Shown one piece after another: positions 31,365 to 40,571 of a stretch of 64,000 nt of DNA. How positions within the stretch are numbered: position 1 is the first letter of the stretch; each line of letters starts with the position of its first letter. The position numbers and the translations under genes were made by a program. The notes beneath the pieces are model-generated. The model was not told the DNA's origin. It saw nothing but the letters and a program-made list of their open reading frames with translations, and ran no database searches. This DNA is from Micromonospora siamensis. GTDB taxonomy: Bacteria > Actinomycetota > Actinomycetes > Mycobacteriales > Micromonosporaceae. The stretch is taken from contig NZ_LT607751.1 of NCBI RefSeq assembly GCF_900090305.1, positions 2,046,001 to 2,110,000 on the forward strand. Reading direction: 5' to 3'.

Positions 31365-32381
31365 CCTGATGCGCGGCGGCGCGGTGCTGCCCCGCGGGGT
31401 GAGGTGGGCCGTCTCGTCCTGCAACCCGCTGACCGGTTCGCCGGCGATCGCCGCGAGCAGCTGGCGGGCGGCGTGCGCGCCGTACGCGGGGATGTCCCGG
31501 CCGAGCGCCGTCAGCGGTGGGTGCACCAGCTGGCACAGCGGCGAGTCGTCCCAGGCCACGATCGACAGGTCACCGGGGACCTGGAGCCCCATCTCCTGCG
31601 CCACCGAGAGGCCGGCGATCGCCATCACGTCGTTGTCGTAGATGACCGCGGTCGGCCGGGCGGCGGAGCTGAGCAGCCGCCGGGTGGCCCGGGCGCCCTC
31701 CTCGCCGGTGTAGTCGGACCAGACGGTGCTGGCCTCGTCCAGCCCGAGCCGGGCGCAGACCTCGGTGAACGCGTCGCTGCGGATCTCGGTGTGCAGCAGC
31801 GAGGGCAGGCCGCCGACCCGGGCGATCCGCCGGTGCCCGAGCGCGACCAGGTATTCCACGGTCTCCACCAGGGCGGCCGCGTCGTCGGACCAGACGCTGG
31901 CCAGGGTGCCGGTGTGGCCGGGGCCGCCGATCACCACGGCGGGCAGTTGCAGCTCCTCCAGGGCGGGCACCCGGCGGTCGTCGGTACGCAGGTCGCAGAC
32001 GAAGACGCCGTCCACCCGGCGCTCGGCCCACCAGCGCCGGTAGACCGCGATCTCGGCCTCCTGGTCGGCCACCACCTGGAGGGTGAGCGCGTACGAGCGG
32101 GCCGACAGTTCGGCCTCGACGCCGCTGATCAGCTCCATGAAGAACGGCTCGATGCCCAGTATCCGGGCGGGCCGGCACAGCGCCAGGCCGACCGCCTTGG
32201 CGGTGGCGCCGGAGAGCGCCCGGGCGGCGCTGCTCGGGCTGAACCCGATCTCGGCGGCGATGGCGAGGATGCGCTGCCGGGTCGCCTCGGAGACCCCGGG
32301 CTGGCCGTTCAGCGCGTACGACACCGCGCCCTTGGAGACGCCGGCGCGCCGGGCGACGTCGGCGATGGTCGGCCGCTTCAC
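31362..32381 (-). CDS. LacI-family transcriptional regulator of the mannan locus
   Basis: 339 residues from GTG 32381 with GGAGGAG 8 bases upstream. The N-terminal helix-turn-helix (TIADVARRAGVSKGAVSYAL, residues 5-24) and hinge helix (AARALSG) are followed by a periplasmic-binding-like sugar domain. Divergently placed from the binding-protein-dependent transporter and glycoside hydrolase genes, so it most likely represses them and is released by a mannose- or manno-oligosaccharide ligand (inference from context). Palindromic sites related to TGAACCGGTTCA lie in the shared spacer. Confidence 0.92.
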   Translation of the reverse strand: MKRPTIADVARRAGVSKGAVSYALNGQPGVSEATRQRILAIAAEIGFSPSSAARALSGATAKAVGLALCRPARILGIEPFFMELISGVEAELSARSYALTLQVVADQEAEIAVYRRWWAERRVDGVFVCDLRTDDRRVPALEELQLPAVVIGGPGHTGTLASVWSDDAAALVETVEYLVALGHRRIARVGGLPSLLHTEIRSDAFTEVCARLGLDEASTVWSDYTGEEGARATRRLLSSAARPTAVIYDNDVMAIAGLSVAQEMGLQVPGDLSIVAWDDSPLCQLVHPPLTALGRDIPAYGAHAARQLLAAIAGEPVSGLQDETAHLTPRGSTAPPRIR

Positions 32382-32496
32382 CGGCGCGCTCCTCCACTGG
32401 TCCGGCCCCTCGGGGCGGGCTTGCCTGGCGCCGGGGTCACCGGCGGCCACCACGCTAACCCAAGCGGTCGGCGCATGATCACCGCCGCGCCGGGTC

Positions 32497-32520
32497 AACT
32501 GAACGGCTACTTGTTCGGTT
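32497..32520. promoter_or_regulatory. Inverted repeat upstream of lacI, candidate operator
   Basis: AACTGAAC (32497-32504) and GTTCGGTT (32513-32520), 7 of 8 bases complementary, 8-base spacer, 116 bases before the lacI start. Probably autoregulation. Confidence 0.4.
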
Positions 32521-32654
32521 AAGCGTACGGGGTGGCCCCCGGGTGAGCGCCAGCCCCTGCCGTTCACATCTGCGCGATATAACGCTCAACCACGCATGGT
32601 CGCGCTCCCATGGCGTCGAGATGATTACGGGACGGCCTTCCCGTTAACCGGCCG

Positions 32655-32683
32655 TTGACACTCCGGGGGCTGAACCGTACGGT
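32655..32683 (+). promoter_or_regulatory. Promoter of the mannan-uptake operon
   Basis: TTGACA (32655-32660) and TACGGT (32678-32683) with 17-base spacing, a good sigma-70-type promoter; start expected near 32690. An 8-bp repeat CTGAACCG / CGGTTCAG (32670-32677 and 32697-32704) brackets the -10 box. Confidence 0.65.
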
Positions 32684-32691
32684 GGCCTCAC

Positions 32692-32703
32692 TTATCCGGT
32701 TCA
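32692..32703. promoter_or_regulatory. Candidate LacI-family operator (TTATCCGGTTCA)
   Basis: Ten of twelve match to TGAACCGGTTCA, placed at the predicted transcription start, where a bound repressor would block initiation. Confidence 0.45.
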
Positions 32704-32752
32704 GTCAACGTCTCTCGATCCCGGGAGCGTTCCCATTTGCTCGGAGGATGAC

Positions 32753-34039
32753 ATGAAACGGTCCTGGACGCGGTGGGCCCGCGCGCTCGCCGCGGGCACC
32801 GTCGGCCTGAGCCTGATCGCCGCCTGCAGCGGCCAGAGCACCAAGGGCGGCGACTCGGACTCCGCCAGCGGCCCGGTCACCCTGAAGATCAATTTCTGGG
32901 GTGACTTCGGCCTGACCGACCTCAAGACCAAGTACGAGGCCGAGCACCCGAACGTCAAGATCCAGCTGAACTCGGGTGAGTACAACGCCCAGCACGAGGA
33001 CCTGCAGAAGAAGCTCGTCGCCGGCAACGGCGCGCCGGACATCGCGGCGATCGACGAGGGCTTCATGGTCCAGTTCCGCGGCCAGTCCGACAAGTTCGTC
33101 AACCTGCTCGACAAGGGCGCCGCGGACTACGAGAGCAAGTACCTGCCCTGGAAGTGGAAGCAGTCGCTGTCGGCCGACGGCAAGACCCAGATCGGTCTCG
33201 GTACCGACGTCGGCGGTCTGGCCATGTGCTACCGCACCGACCTGTTCAAGGCCGCCGGCCTGCCGACCGAGCGGGACCAGGTCTCCGCGCTCTGGCCCAC
33301 CTGGGACAAGTTCATCGAGGTCGGCCAGCAGTACACCGCCAAGACCAAGAAGAAGTTCATCGACGCCGGGACCAACCTGTTCAACCCGATCCTCGGCCAG
33401 CAGCCGGTCGGCTTCTACGACGACCAGGAACAGCTGAAGATGGACGGCGGCCCGAAGGTCGCCTTCGACTACACCGTCAAGGCGGTCGACGCCGGCCTCT
33501 CCGCCAACCTGGTCAGCTTCCAGGCCGACTGGGACAAGGGCTTCACCAGCGGCGCCTTCGCCGTGCTGGCCTGCCCCGCCTGGATGCTCGGCCACATCAA
33601 GGACACCGCGCCCGGCACCGAGGGCAAGTGGGACATCGCCGCGGTTCCCGGTGGCGGCGGCAACTGGGGCGGCTCGTTCCTGACCATCCCCAAGCAGGGC
33701 AAGCACGTCGACGAGGCGTACAAGCTGCTGACCTGGCTGGTCGCCCCCGAGCAGCAGATCGAGATCTTCAAGAAGGTCGGCAACCTGCCCTCGCAGCCGG
33801 CGCTCTACTCGGACCCGGCCATCGCCGAGTTCAAGAACCCGTTCTTCAACAACGCCCCGGTCGGCCAGATCTTCCCCAAGATGGCGCAGGGCCTCACCCC
33901 GCAGTACCTGGGCAAGAAGAACGGCCCGACCCGGGTCGAGGTGGAGAACGTCATCCGCCGGGTGGAGAACAAGACCCTGAAGCCGGACGCCGCGTGGGCG
34001 GAGGCGGTCAAGGCGGCCGAGAAGGTCAAGAGCTCCTGA
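32753..34039 (+). CDS. ABC transporter sugar-binding lipoprotein
   Basis: 428 residues. GGAGG precedes the ATG at ideal distance. Lipoprotein signal with lipobox IAAC (Cys near 25), then a cluster-1/family-1 solute-binding fold: LKINFWGDFGLTDLK at the start, NGAPDIAAIDEGF, and GGNWGGSFLTIPKQGKH. It captures an oligosaccharide outside the membrane and hands it to the two permeases downstream. Context with mannosidase and mannanase suggests manno-oligosaccharides. Followed by a strong intercistronic hairpin. Confidence 0.93.
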   Translation: MKRSWTRWARALAAGTVGLSLIAACSGQSTKGGDSDSASGPVTLKINFWGDFGLTDLKTKYEAEHPNVKIQLNSGEYNAQHEDLQKKLVAGNGAPDIAAIDEGFMVQFRGQSDKFVNLLDKGAADYESKYLPWKWKQSLSADGKTQIGLGTDVGGLAMCYRTDLFKAAGLPTERDQVSALWPTWDKFIEVGQQYTAKTKKKFIDAGTNLFNPILGQQPVGFYDDQEQLKMDGGPKVAFDYTVKAVDAGLSANLVSFQADWDKGFTSGAFAVLACPAWMLGHIKDTAPGTEGKWDIAAVPGGGGNWGGSFLTIPKQGKHVDEAYKLLTWLVAPEQQIEIFKKVGNLPSQPALYSDPAIAEFKNPFFNNAPVGQIFPKMAQGLTPQYLGKKNGPTRVEVENVIRRVENKTLKPDAAWAEAVKAAEKVKSS

Positions 34040-34051
34040 TCTGACCGGCGC

Positions 34052-34086
34052 GGCGGCGGGGCGGGTCCGGCACCCGCTCCGCCGTC
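34052..34086 (+). other. Intercistronic hairpin between binding protein and permease genes
   Basis: 15-bp stem (34052-34066 with 34072-34086, two G-U pairs), 5-base loop, 13 bases after the stop. Likely a partial terminator or mRNA-stabilising structure raising binding-protein level over permeases. Confidence 0.6.
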
Positions 34087-34167
34087 GCACCACCCCCGGC
34101 GTACGCCGACCGGACCGGCGTCGCCCGCCCGTAGCCCGTGTCACCTCTTCCGTCCTGGAGTGATCCC

Positions 34168-35184
34168 ATGTCCACCACGCGTGCCGCGCCCACGCCGCCC
34201 GCCCACCGGTCCGCGCCGAAGCGCGCCGGCGGCTCCGGGGCGGACGAGCGGCGACTGAACTGGCGCAACCGGCTGTACCGCTTCGACATGCGCTACATGC
34301 CGTACCTGATGATCGCGCCGTTCTTCCTGCTCTTCGCCGTCTTCGGGCTCTTCCCGCTGCTGTTCAACGCCGTGGTCTCGCTGCGCAACTACCGGCTCGA
34401 CGACCCGACGCTGCCGTACTGGGCCGGCTTCGCGAACTTCACCAAGCTCTTCGGCGACGAGTACTTCTGGAACGCCCTCTACAACACCTTCGGCATCTTC
34501 CTGCTCTCGTCGGTGCCGCAGCTGCTGCTCGCCCTGGTGGTCGCCTCGCTGCTCAACCGCAAGCTGCGGGCGCAGACCTGGTGGCGGGTGGGGGTGCTGC
34601 TGCCGTACATCACCCCGATCGTCGCCTCGACGATGGTGTTCAGCGTCTTCTTCTCCCGCGACTTCGGGATGGCCAACTGGGTGCTCGGCCTGTTCGGCCT
34701 CGGCGGCCCCGACGACCCGATCGACTGGCGGGCCGACAAGCTGCACTCCTGGATCGCCATCGCCACGATGGTCAACTGGAAGTGGATCGGCTACAACGCG
34801 CTGCTCTACCTGGCCGCCATGCAGTCCATCCCGCGCGACGTCTACGAGGCCGCGGCGATCGACGGCGCCGGCCCGTGGAAGCAGCTCTGGCGGATCACCG
34901 TGCCGATGATCCAGCCCGTGGTCGTCTTCACGGTCATCCTCTCCACCATCGGCGGTCTCCAGCTCTTCACCGAGCCGATGCTCTTCGACCAGAACGCCCA
35001 GAACGCCACCGGCGGGCCCAACCGCGAGTGGCAGACCATCGCCCAGCTGATCTACAAGGTCGGCTGGAAGGACCTGAACCTCGGCTACGCCGCCGCGATG
35101 TCGTGGGCCCTCTTCCTGATCATCCTGATCGTCGCCGGGATCAACTTCGTGGCGACCAACCGACTGTCCGGAGGTCGCAAATGA
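34168..35184 (+). CDS. ABC sugar transporter permease (MalF-type)
   Basis: 338 residues from ATG 34168, with GGAG 8 bases upstream. Six membrane segments; the EAA-loop that contacts the ATPase is YEAAAIDGAGPWKQLWRITV (near 228-247). Forms the channel with the next gene product. Stop overlaps the next start (ATGA). Confidence 0.93.
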   Translation: MSTTRAAPTPPAHRSAPKRAGGSGADERRLNWRNRLYRFDMRYMPYLMIAPFFLLFAVFGLFPLLFNAVVSLRNYRLDDPTLPYWAGFANFTKLFGDEYFWNALYNTFGIFLLSSVPQLLLALVVASLLNRKLRAQTWWRVGVLLPYITPIVASTMVFSVFFSRDFGMANWVLGLFGLGGPDDPIDWRADKLHSWIAIATMVNWKWIGYNALLYLAAMQSIPRDVYEAAAIDGAGPWKQLWRITVPMIQPVVVFTVILSTIGGLQLFTEPMLFDQNAQNATGGPNREWQTIAQLIYKVGWKDLNLGYAAAMSWALFLIILIVAGINFVATNRLSGGRK

Positions 35185-36083
35185 GTGCGATCGCGCCCCC
35201 GCGTACCCCCGTCGCCGCCGCGCGACGCCGGCCCACGGCGATGGCCCGGGCCCCGCAGGACACCCCGGCGGGCATCTGGACGTACCTCTTCCTCGCCCTG
35301 ACCATGCTCTTCGCGGCGTTCCCGCTGTACTGGATGTTCGTCATCGCCACCAGCAACGACGAGGCGCTGGCCAAGCTGCCGCCGGCGGTGGTCCCCGGCG
35401 ACCGGTTCATGGTGAACCTGCGGGAGGTCTTCAGCCTCCAGGACGTCTACTTCGCCGCGTCGCTGGTCAACAGCCTCATCGTCTCGACCGTGGTGACCGC
35501 CTCGGTGCTGTTCTTCTGCTCGCTGGCCGGCTTCGCCTTCGCCAAGCTGCGCTTCAAGGGCAGCAACGCGCTGATGCTCTTCGTGGTGCTCACCCTGACC
35601 GTGCCCAACCAGCTCGGCATCGTCGCGCTCTACATCGTGATGGGCAAGCTCGGCTGGAACGGCACCCTGCTCGCCGTCATCGCCCCCGGCCTGGTCACCG
35701 CCTTCGGCGTGTTCTACATGCGGCAGTTCATCGTCAACACCGTCCCCGACGAGCTGATCGAGTCGGCCCGGATGGACGGCGCCACCACCATGCGGGTGTA
35801 CGCCAACATCGTCCTCCCGGCGATCCGCCCGGCCCTGGCCGTGCTCGGCCTGCTCACCTTCGTGGCCACCTGGAACGACTTCCAGTGGCCGCTGATCACG
35901 CTGTCCGGCACCGACTTCCCGACCTCGATGGTCGCCATCTCGGACCTGGCCAGCGGCAACTACGTCATCTACCGGCGGGTGCTGGCCGGCGCGTTCCTGG
36001 CCACCATCCCCCTGCTGGTGATGCTCTTCATCGGTGGACGGCAGATCGTCCGCGGAATCATGGAAGGCGCGGTGAAGTCTTGA
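35181..36083 (+). CDS. ABC sugar transporter permease (MalG-type)
   Basis: 300 residues. Six membrane segments; EAA-loop IESARMDGATTMRVYANIVL (near 192-211). Starts in the stop codon of the first permease. No ATPase gene follows anywhere in the locus. Streptomyces shares one ATPase (MsiK) among such systems, and the same is likely here. Confidence 0.93.
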   Translation: MSAIAPPRTPVAAARRRPTAMARAPQDTPAGIWTYLFLALTMLFAAFPLYWMFVIATSNDEALAKLPPAVVPGDRFMVNLREVFSLQDVYFAASLVNSLIVSTVVTASVLFFCSLAGFAFAKLRFKGSNALMLFVVLTLTVPNQLGIVALYIVMGKLGWNGTLLAVIAPGLVTAFGVFYMRQFIVNTVPDELIESARMDGATTMRVYANIVLPAIRPALAVLGLLTFVATWNDFQWPLITLSGTDFPTSMVAISDLASGNYVIYRRVLAGAFLATIPLLVMLFIGGRQIVRGIMEGAVKS

Positions 36084-38542
36084 CCCGACAGACGCTGCAC
36101 GAGGGCTGGACGCTGCGGGCCGTACCGGGCGCCGGGGTGCCGGCCGAGGTCGCCGAGCGGGCCGTGCCGGCCACCGTGCCGGGTTGCGTGCACACCGACC
36201 TGCTGGCCGCCGGGCTGATCCCCGACCCGTTCGGTGACGACAACGAGACCCGGCTGGGCTGGATCGGCCGCACCGACTGGGTCTACGAGAGCAGCTTCGA
36301 CTGGCAGCCCGGCGGCGACGACCGGGTCGACCTGGTCTGCGCCGGCCTGGACACCGTGGCCACCATCGACGTCAACGGGATCGAGGTGGGCCGGACGCAG
36401 AACATGCACCGGGGCCACCGGTTCGACGTCGGGTCGCTGCTACGGCCGGGCGGCAACACGCTGACCGTGCGCTTCGACTCGGCGTACCGCTACGCCGAGG
36501 CGCAGCGGGACCGGCTCGGCGACCGGCCGAACGCCTACCCGGAGCCGTTCCAGTTCATCCGGAAGATGGCCTGCAACTTCGGCTGGGACTGGGGTCCCAC
36601 CGTGGTGACCGCCGGCATCTGGCAGGAGATCGGCCTGCACGCCTGGTCGACCGCCCGGCTGGCCCAGGTCCGCCCGGTGGTCACCGTGGCCGACGGCGTC
36701 GGCCGGGTGGAGCTGCACGTCGAGGTGGAGCGGGTCGGCGGCCCGCCGCTGACGCTGCGCGCCGCCGTGGGCGACGCCACCGGCGAGGTCACCGTCGCGG
36801 CGGGGGAGCGCACGGCCGTGCTGACCCTCACCGTCGCGGACCCGGAGCTGTGGTGGCCCCGGGGGTACGGCGAGCAGCCGCTGTACGACCTCGACGTGAC
36901 CCTCTGCGCCCCCGACGGCCGGGCGCTGGACGGCTGGTCCAAGCGGCTCGGCTTCCGCTCGGTACGCCTGGACACCACCCCCGACGCGCACGGCACCCCG
37001 TTCGCCCTGCACGTCAACGACGTGCCGGTCTTCGTCCGCGGCATCAACTGGATCCCGGACCACCCGTTCCCCACCGAGATCACCCGGGGGCGGCTGGCGG
37101 AACGCTTCGACCAGGCCCTCGGTGCGAACATCAACCTGCTGCGGATCTGGGGCGGCGGCCGGTACGAGTCCGACAACTTCTACGAGCTCGCCGACTCCCT
37201 CGGCATGCTGGTGCAACAGGACTTCCTCTTCGCCTGCGCGGCGTACCCGGAGGAGGAGCCGTTCCGCACCGAGGTCGAGGCGGAGGCGCGCGAGCAGGTG
37301 ACCCGGCTGGCCGCCCACCCGTCGCTGGTGCTCTGGACCGGCAACAACGAGAACATCTGGGGCTGGCACGACTGGGACTGGCAGGAGCCGCTCGCCGGCC
37401 GCACCTGGGGGCGCGGCTACTACCTGGAGCTGCTGCCAGCCGTCGTCGGCGAGCTGGACCCGACCCGCCCGTACTGGCCGGGCAGCCCCTGGTCGGGCAG
37501 CGACGACATCCACCCGAACGACCCGGCGCACGGCACCATGCACATCTGGGACGTCTGGAACGACGACGACTACACCAAGTACCGGGAGTACGTCCCCCGC
37601 TTCGTCGCCGAGTTCGGCTACCAGGCGCCCCCGGCGTACGCGACGCTGCGCCGGGCGCTCTCCGACGATCCGCTGGCGCACGACTCGCCCGGGATGGCGC
37701 ACCACCAGAAGGCCATCGACGGGGACCGGAAGCTCCAGCGGGGGCTGGACGCCCACCTGCCCGCCCCGGCCGACTTCGACGACTGGCACTACCTGACCCA
37801 GCTCAACCAGGCCCGCGCCATCCAGCTCGGGGTGGAGCACTTCCGGTCGTACCGGCCGGTCTGCATGGGGACCATCGTGTGGCAGCTCAACGACTGCTGG
37901 CCGGTCACCTCCTGGGCGGCGGTCGACGGGGACGGCCGCCGCAAGCCACTGTGGTACGCGCTGCGCCAGGCGTACGCCGACCGGCTGCTCACCGTGCAGC
38001 CGCGCGACGGCGGGCTGGCGCTGGTGGCGGTGAACGAGACCGGCGAGGCGTGGAGCGCGCCGGCCACGGTCACCCGGCTCACCCTGGCCGGGGAGCCGAG
38101 GGCGAAGACCTCGGTCCAGCTCGACGTCCCGGCGTACTCCTCGGTGGTGCTGGCGCTGCCCGCGGACCTGGCGGGGCCCGAGCAGGCCCGGCGTGAGCTG
38201 CTGGTCGCGGAGGCCGGCGACAGCGCGGAGCGGGCGCTGTGGTTCTTCGCCGAGGACCGGGAGGTCGACTGGCCGGCGCCGGAGCTGGACGCGGTGGTCG
38301 AGGCCGCGGACGGCGGCCAGCGGGTCCGGGTGACCGCCCGGAGCGTGCTGCGCGACCTGACCCTCTTCCCGGACCGGCTCGACCCGTCCGCCGGAGTGGA
38401 CCGGGCGCTGGTCACCCTGCTGCCGGGGGAGTCCGCGACGTTCACCGTGCACGCCGACGGGCCGCTGGACCCGGCCGCGCTCACCAGCCGTCCGGTGCTG
38501 CGCTGCGTCAACGACGTACCGGTGAGCGAGGTGGCCCGATGA
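36080..38542 (+). CDS. Beta-mannosidase, glycoside hydrolase family 2
   Basis: 820 residues from a TTG start that overlaps the permease stop (TTGA); no ATG or GTG fits. No signal peptide, so cytoplasmic. The GH2 layout is clear: an N-terminal jelly-roll (PATVPGCVHTDLLAAGLIPDP is typical of beta-mannosidases), MACNFGWDWGPT, an immunoglobulin-like domain, and the catalytic barrel with acid/base Glu in TGNNENIWGW (near 424) and nucleophile Glu in VAEFGYQAPP (near 511). Should split imported beta-1,4-manno-oligosaccharides to mannose. Coupled to the transporter genes and to the mannanase. Confidence 0.93.
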   Translation: MTRQTLHEGWTLRAVPGAGVPAEVAERAVPATVPGCVHTDLLAAGLIPDPFGDDNETRLGWIGRTDWVYESSFDWQPGGDDRVDLVCAGLDTVATIDVNGIEVGRTQNMHRGHRFDVGSLLRPGGNTLTVRFDSAYRYAEAQRDRLGDRPNAYPEPFQFIRKMACNFGWDWGPTVVTAGIWQEIGLHAWSTARLAQVRPVVTVADGVGRVELHVEVERVGGPPLTLRAAVGDATGEVTVAAGERTAVLTLTVADPELWWPRGYGEQPLYDLDVTLCAPDGRALDGWSKRLGFRSVRLDTTPDAHGTPFALHVNDVPVFVRGINWIPDHPFPTEITRGRLAERFDQALGANINLLRIWGGGRYESDNFYELADSLGMLVQQDFLFACAAYPEEEPFRTEVEAEAREQVTRLAAHPSLVLWTGNNENIWGWHDWDWQEPLAGRTWGRGYYLELLPAVVGELDPTRPYWPGSPWSGSDDIHPNDPAHGTMHIWDVWNDDDYTKYREYVPRFVAEFGYQAPPAYATLRRALSDDPLAHDSPGMAHHQKAIDGDRKLQRGLDAHLPAPADFDDWHYLTQLNQARAIQLGVEHFRSYRPVCMGTIVWQLNDCWPVTSWAAVDGDGRRKPLWYALRQAYADRLLTVQPRDGGLALVAVNETGEAWSAPATVTRLTLAGEPRAKTSVQLDVPAYSSVVLALPADLAGPEQARRELLVAEAGDSAERALWFFAEDREVDWPAPELDAVVEAADGGQRVRVTARSVLRDLTLFPDRLDPSAGVDRALVTLLPGESATFTVHADGPLDPAALTSRPVLRCVNDVPVSEVAR

Positions 38543-40521
38543 GAGGACGGCTTGCCGGCGTACTGCTGGCGCTGGCCGGGCTGCTCACCGCGACCGGCGT
38601 CACGGCCCCGCCCGCCGCGGCGGCCGGCCGGCCCGGTGACGGCTTCGTCGTGCGCAAGGGAGACCGGCTCTTCCTGGACGGCAGGCCGTTCCGGTTCGCC
38701 GGCAGCAACAACTACTACGTGGAGTACAAGTCCCGCGCGATGGTCGACGACGTCCTCGCCGACGCGAAGGCCGCCCGGTTCACCGTGCTGCGGCACTGGG
38801 GTTTCCTGGACATCGGCACCCCGGGTGGCACCGATTCGGTCGCCGGCCCGTCCGACGGGGTGTGGTTCCAGTACTGGGACGGTACGAAACCGGGGTACAA
38901 CGACGGCCCGGACGGGTTGCAGCGCCTGGACTACGTGCTCTACGCGGCCCGCCGCGCGGGCCTGAAGGTGGTCGTGCCGCTGGTCAACAACTGGCGCGAC
39001 TTCGGCGGCATGGACCAGTACGTCCGCTGGCGCGGCGCCGCGCACCACGACGACTTCTACACCGACCCGGTGATCCGGGGCTGGTACCGCGACTGGGTGT
39101 CGCACGTGCTCGACCGGGTCAACCCGCTGACCGGGGTGGCGTACAAGGACGACCCGACGGTGCTCGCCTGGGAGTTGGCGAACGAACCGCGTTGCAAGGG
39201 CTCCGGGGTCTACCCGACCTCGCCGGGCTGCTCGACGGCGACGGTCACCGGCTGGGCCGACGAGATGAGCCGGCACGTCAAGGCCGTCGACCGGCACCAC
39301 CTGGTCGGCGTCGGCGACGAGGGCTTCTTCTGCGACGACCCGGCCGCCGCGGAGTGGACGGTGAACTGCGGCGAGGGCGTCGACGCGGTGGCGTTGGCGA
39401 AGCTGCCGGCCGTCGACCTGATGGGCTACCACCTCTATCCGGACCACTGGGACAAGGACGCCGACTGGGGGGTGGCCTGGATCGAGCGGCACAACCGCGA
39501 GGCGGAGGCGATCGGCAAGCCGGCCGTGCTCGGCGAGTTCGGCTGGGCCGACAAGGCCACCCGCAACCCGGTCTACCAACGGTGGACCGACGCGGTCATC
39601 CGCGGCGGCGGGGCCGGTTTCCTCTACTGGATCCTCTCGGGTGTCCAGGACGACGGCAGCCTCTACCCGGACTACGACGGCTACACCGTCTACTGCCCGA
39701 GCCCGGTCTGCACCACCCTGAGCAACGCCGCCGACCGGATCCGGCGCGGCCTGCGGCCCCGCCCGCCGGTCGCCGACCACGACACCGCCACCACCACCGC
39801 CGGCACGCCGGTCACCCTCACCCCGACGGACAACGACATCGCGTACGTGGGCAGGGTGCGACCGTCCACGCTCGATCTCGACCCGGCGCTCGCCGGCCAG
39901 CAGCGGGTCGCCTCTGTCGCAGGTGGCTCGTTTGGGTTGTCGGCCTCCGGGGACGTGGTCTTCACCCCGGTGGACGGCTTCCAGGGCAAGGTGACCGGGC
40001 ACTACACCGTGCGGGACGTCGCCGGCCAGCGGTCCAACGTCGCCGACCTGGTGATCACGGTCAAGCCGGCGCCGGGCGACCCGATCCGGCTCGCCTCCTG
40101 GGAGTCCGGCGTGGAGGGCTGGGCGCCGGGGAGCTGGCAGACCGACGCCGGCACCGTCGCGCAGACCGCCGCCTTCCACACCGACGGCGCGTACGGCCTG
40201 GCCGTGACGGCCACCGGCGGCGGCTGGTTCGGGGTGACGCTGCCCGCGCCGGTCGACCTGTCCGCCAAGGGCACCGTGAGGTACGACGTGCGGACGTCGT
40301 CGACGGCGGGCACCTCCTCGGCGATCGCCCTGCAGACCGGTTCCGGGTTCACCTGGTGCCAGTCGACGTTCGGCTGGGTGCCGGAGGGGACCACCACCAC
40401 GGTCGAGGTGGACCTGCTCGACCAGATGTCCTGCGACGCGGCGGCCCTGGCCGACGTACGCGGGGTGTTGATCTGGGTCAGCCCCGGTGTGCACGAGCTG
40501 GACAACCTCCGCGCCGAGTGA
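38539..40521 (+). CDS. Secreted endo-beta-1,4-mannanase, GH5 family, with accessory domains
   Basis: 660 residues; ATG overlaps the mannosidase stop (ATGA). Signal peptide residues 1-29 (ends AAAAG). GH5 barrel about 30-410, with acid/base Glu in WELANEP (near 216) and nucleophile in LGEFGWAD (near 333). The segment GYHLYPDHW is typical of mannanases. A cadherin/Ig-like stretch (about 415-515) and a C-terminal beta-sandwich likely to bind carbohydrate (about 518-660, WESGVEGWAPGSW) follow. It cuts mannan outside the cell, supplying the transporter and the cytoplasmic mannosidase. Substrate is inferred from family and locus. Confidence 0.92.
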   Translation: MRGRLAGVLLALAGLLTATGVTAPPAAAAGRPGDGFVVRKGDRLFLDGRPFRFAGSNNYYVEYKSRAMVDDVLADAKAARFTVLRHWGFLDIGTPGGTDSVAGPSDGVWFQYWDGTKPGYNDGPDGLQRLDYVLYAARRAGLKVVVPLVNNWRDFGGMDQYVRWRGAAHHDDFYTDPVIRGWYRDWVSHVLDRVNPLTGVAYKDDPTVLAWELANEPRCKGSGVYPTSPGCSTATVTGWADEMSRHVKAVDRHHLVGVGDEGFFCDDPAAAEWTVNCGEGVDAVALAKLPAVDLMGYHLYPDHWDKDADWGVAWIERHNREAEAIGKPAVLGEFGWADKATRNPVYQRWTDAVIRGGGAGFLYWILSGVQDDGSLYPDYDGYTVYCPSPVCTTLSNAADRIRRGLRPRPPVADHDTATTTAGTPVTLTPTDNDIAYVGRVRPSTLDLDPALAGQQRVASVAGGSFGLSASGDVVFTPVDGFQGKVTGHYTVRDVAGQRSNVADLVITVKPAPGDPIRLASWESGVEGWAPGSWQTDAGTVAQTAAFHTDGAYGLAVTATGGGWFGVTLPAPVDLSAKGTVRYDVRTSSTAGTSSAIALQTGSGFTWCQSTFGWVPEGTTTTVEVDLLDQMSCDAAALADVRGVLIWVSPGVHELDNLRAE

Positions 40522-40530
40522 TCACGGCGA

Positions 40531-40557
40531 CCGGGCGGCGGCTGACCCGCCGCCCGG
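40531..40557. terminator. Bidirectional terminator between mannanase and DinB genes
   Basis: Perfect 11-bp stem CCGGGCGGCGG / CCGCCGCCCGG with a 5-base loop, between converging genes. Confidence 0.82.
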
Positions 40558-40571
40558 CCGCCGGGCAGGCC

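Larger units (their letters stand above)
32382..32752. other. 371-base divergent control region of the mannan locus
   Basis: No gene seen. Contains the lacI-side repeat (32497-32520), a TTAACCGG half-site (32644-32651), the transporter promoter (32655-32683) and the operator-like site at 32692-32703. Confidence 0.65.
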
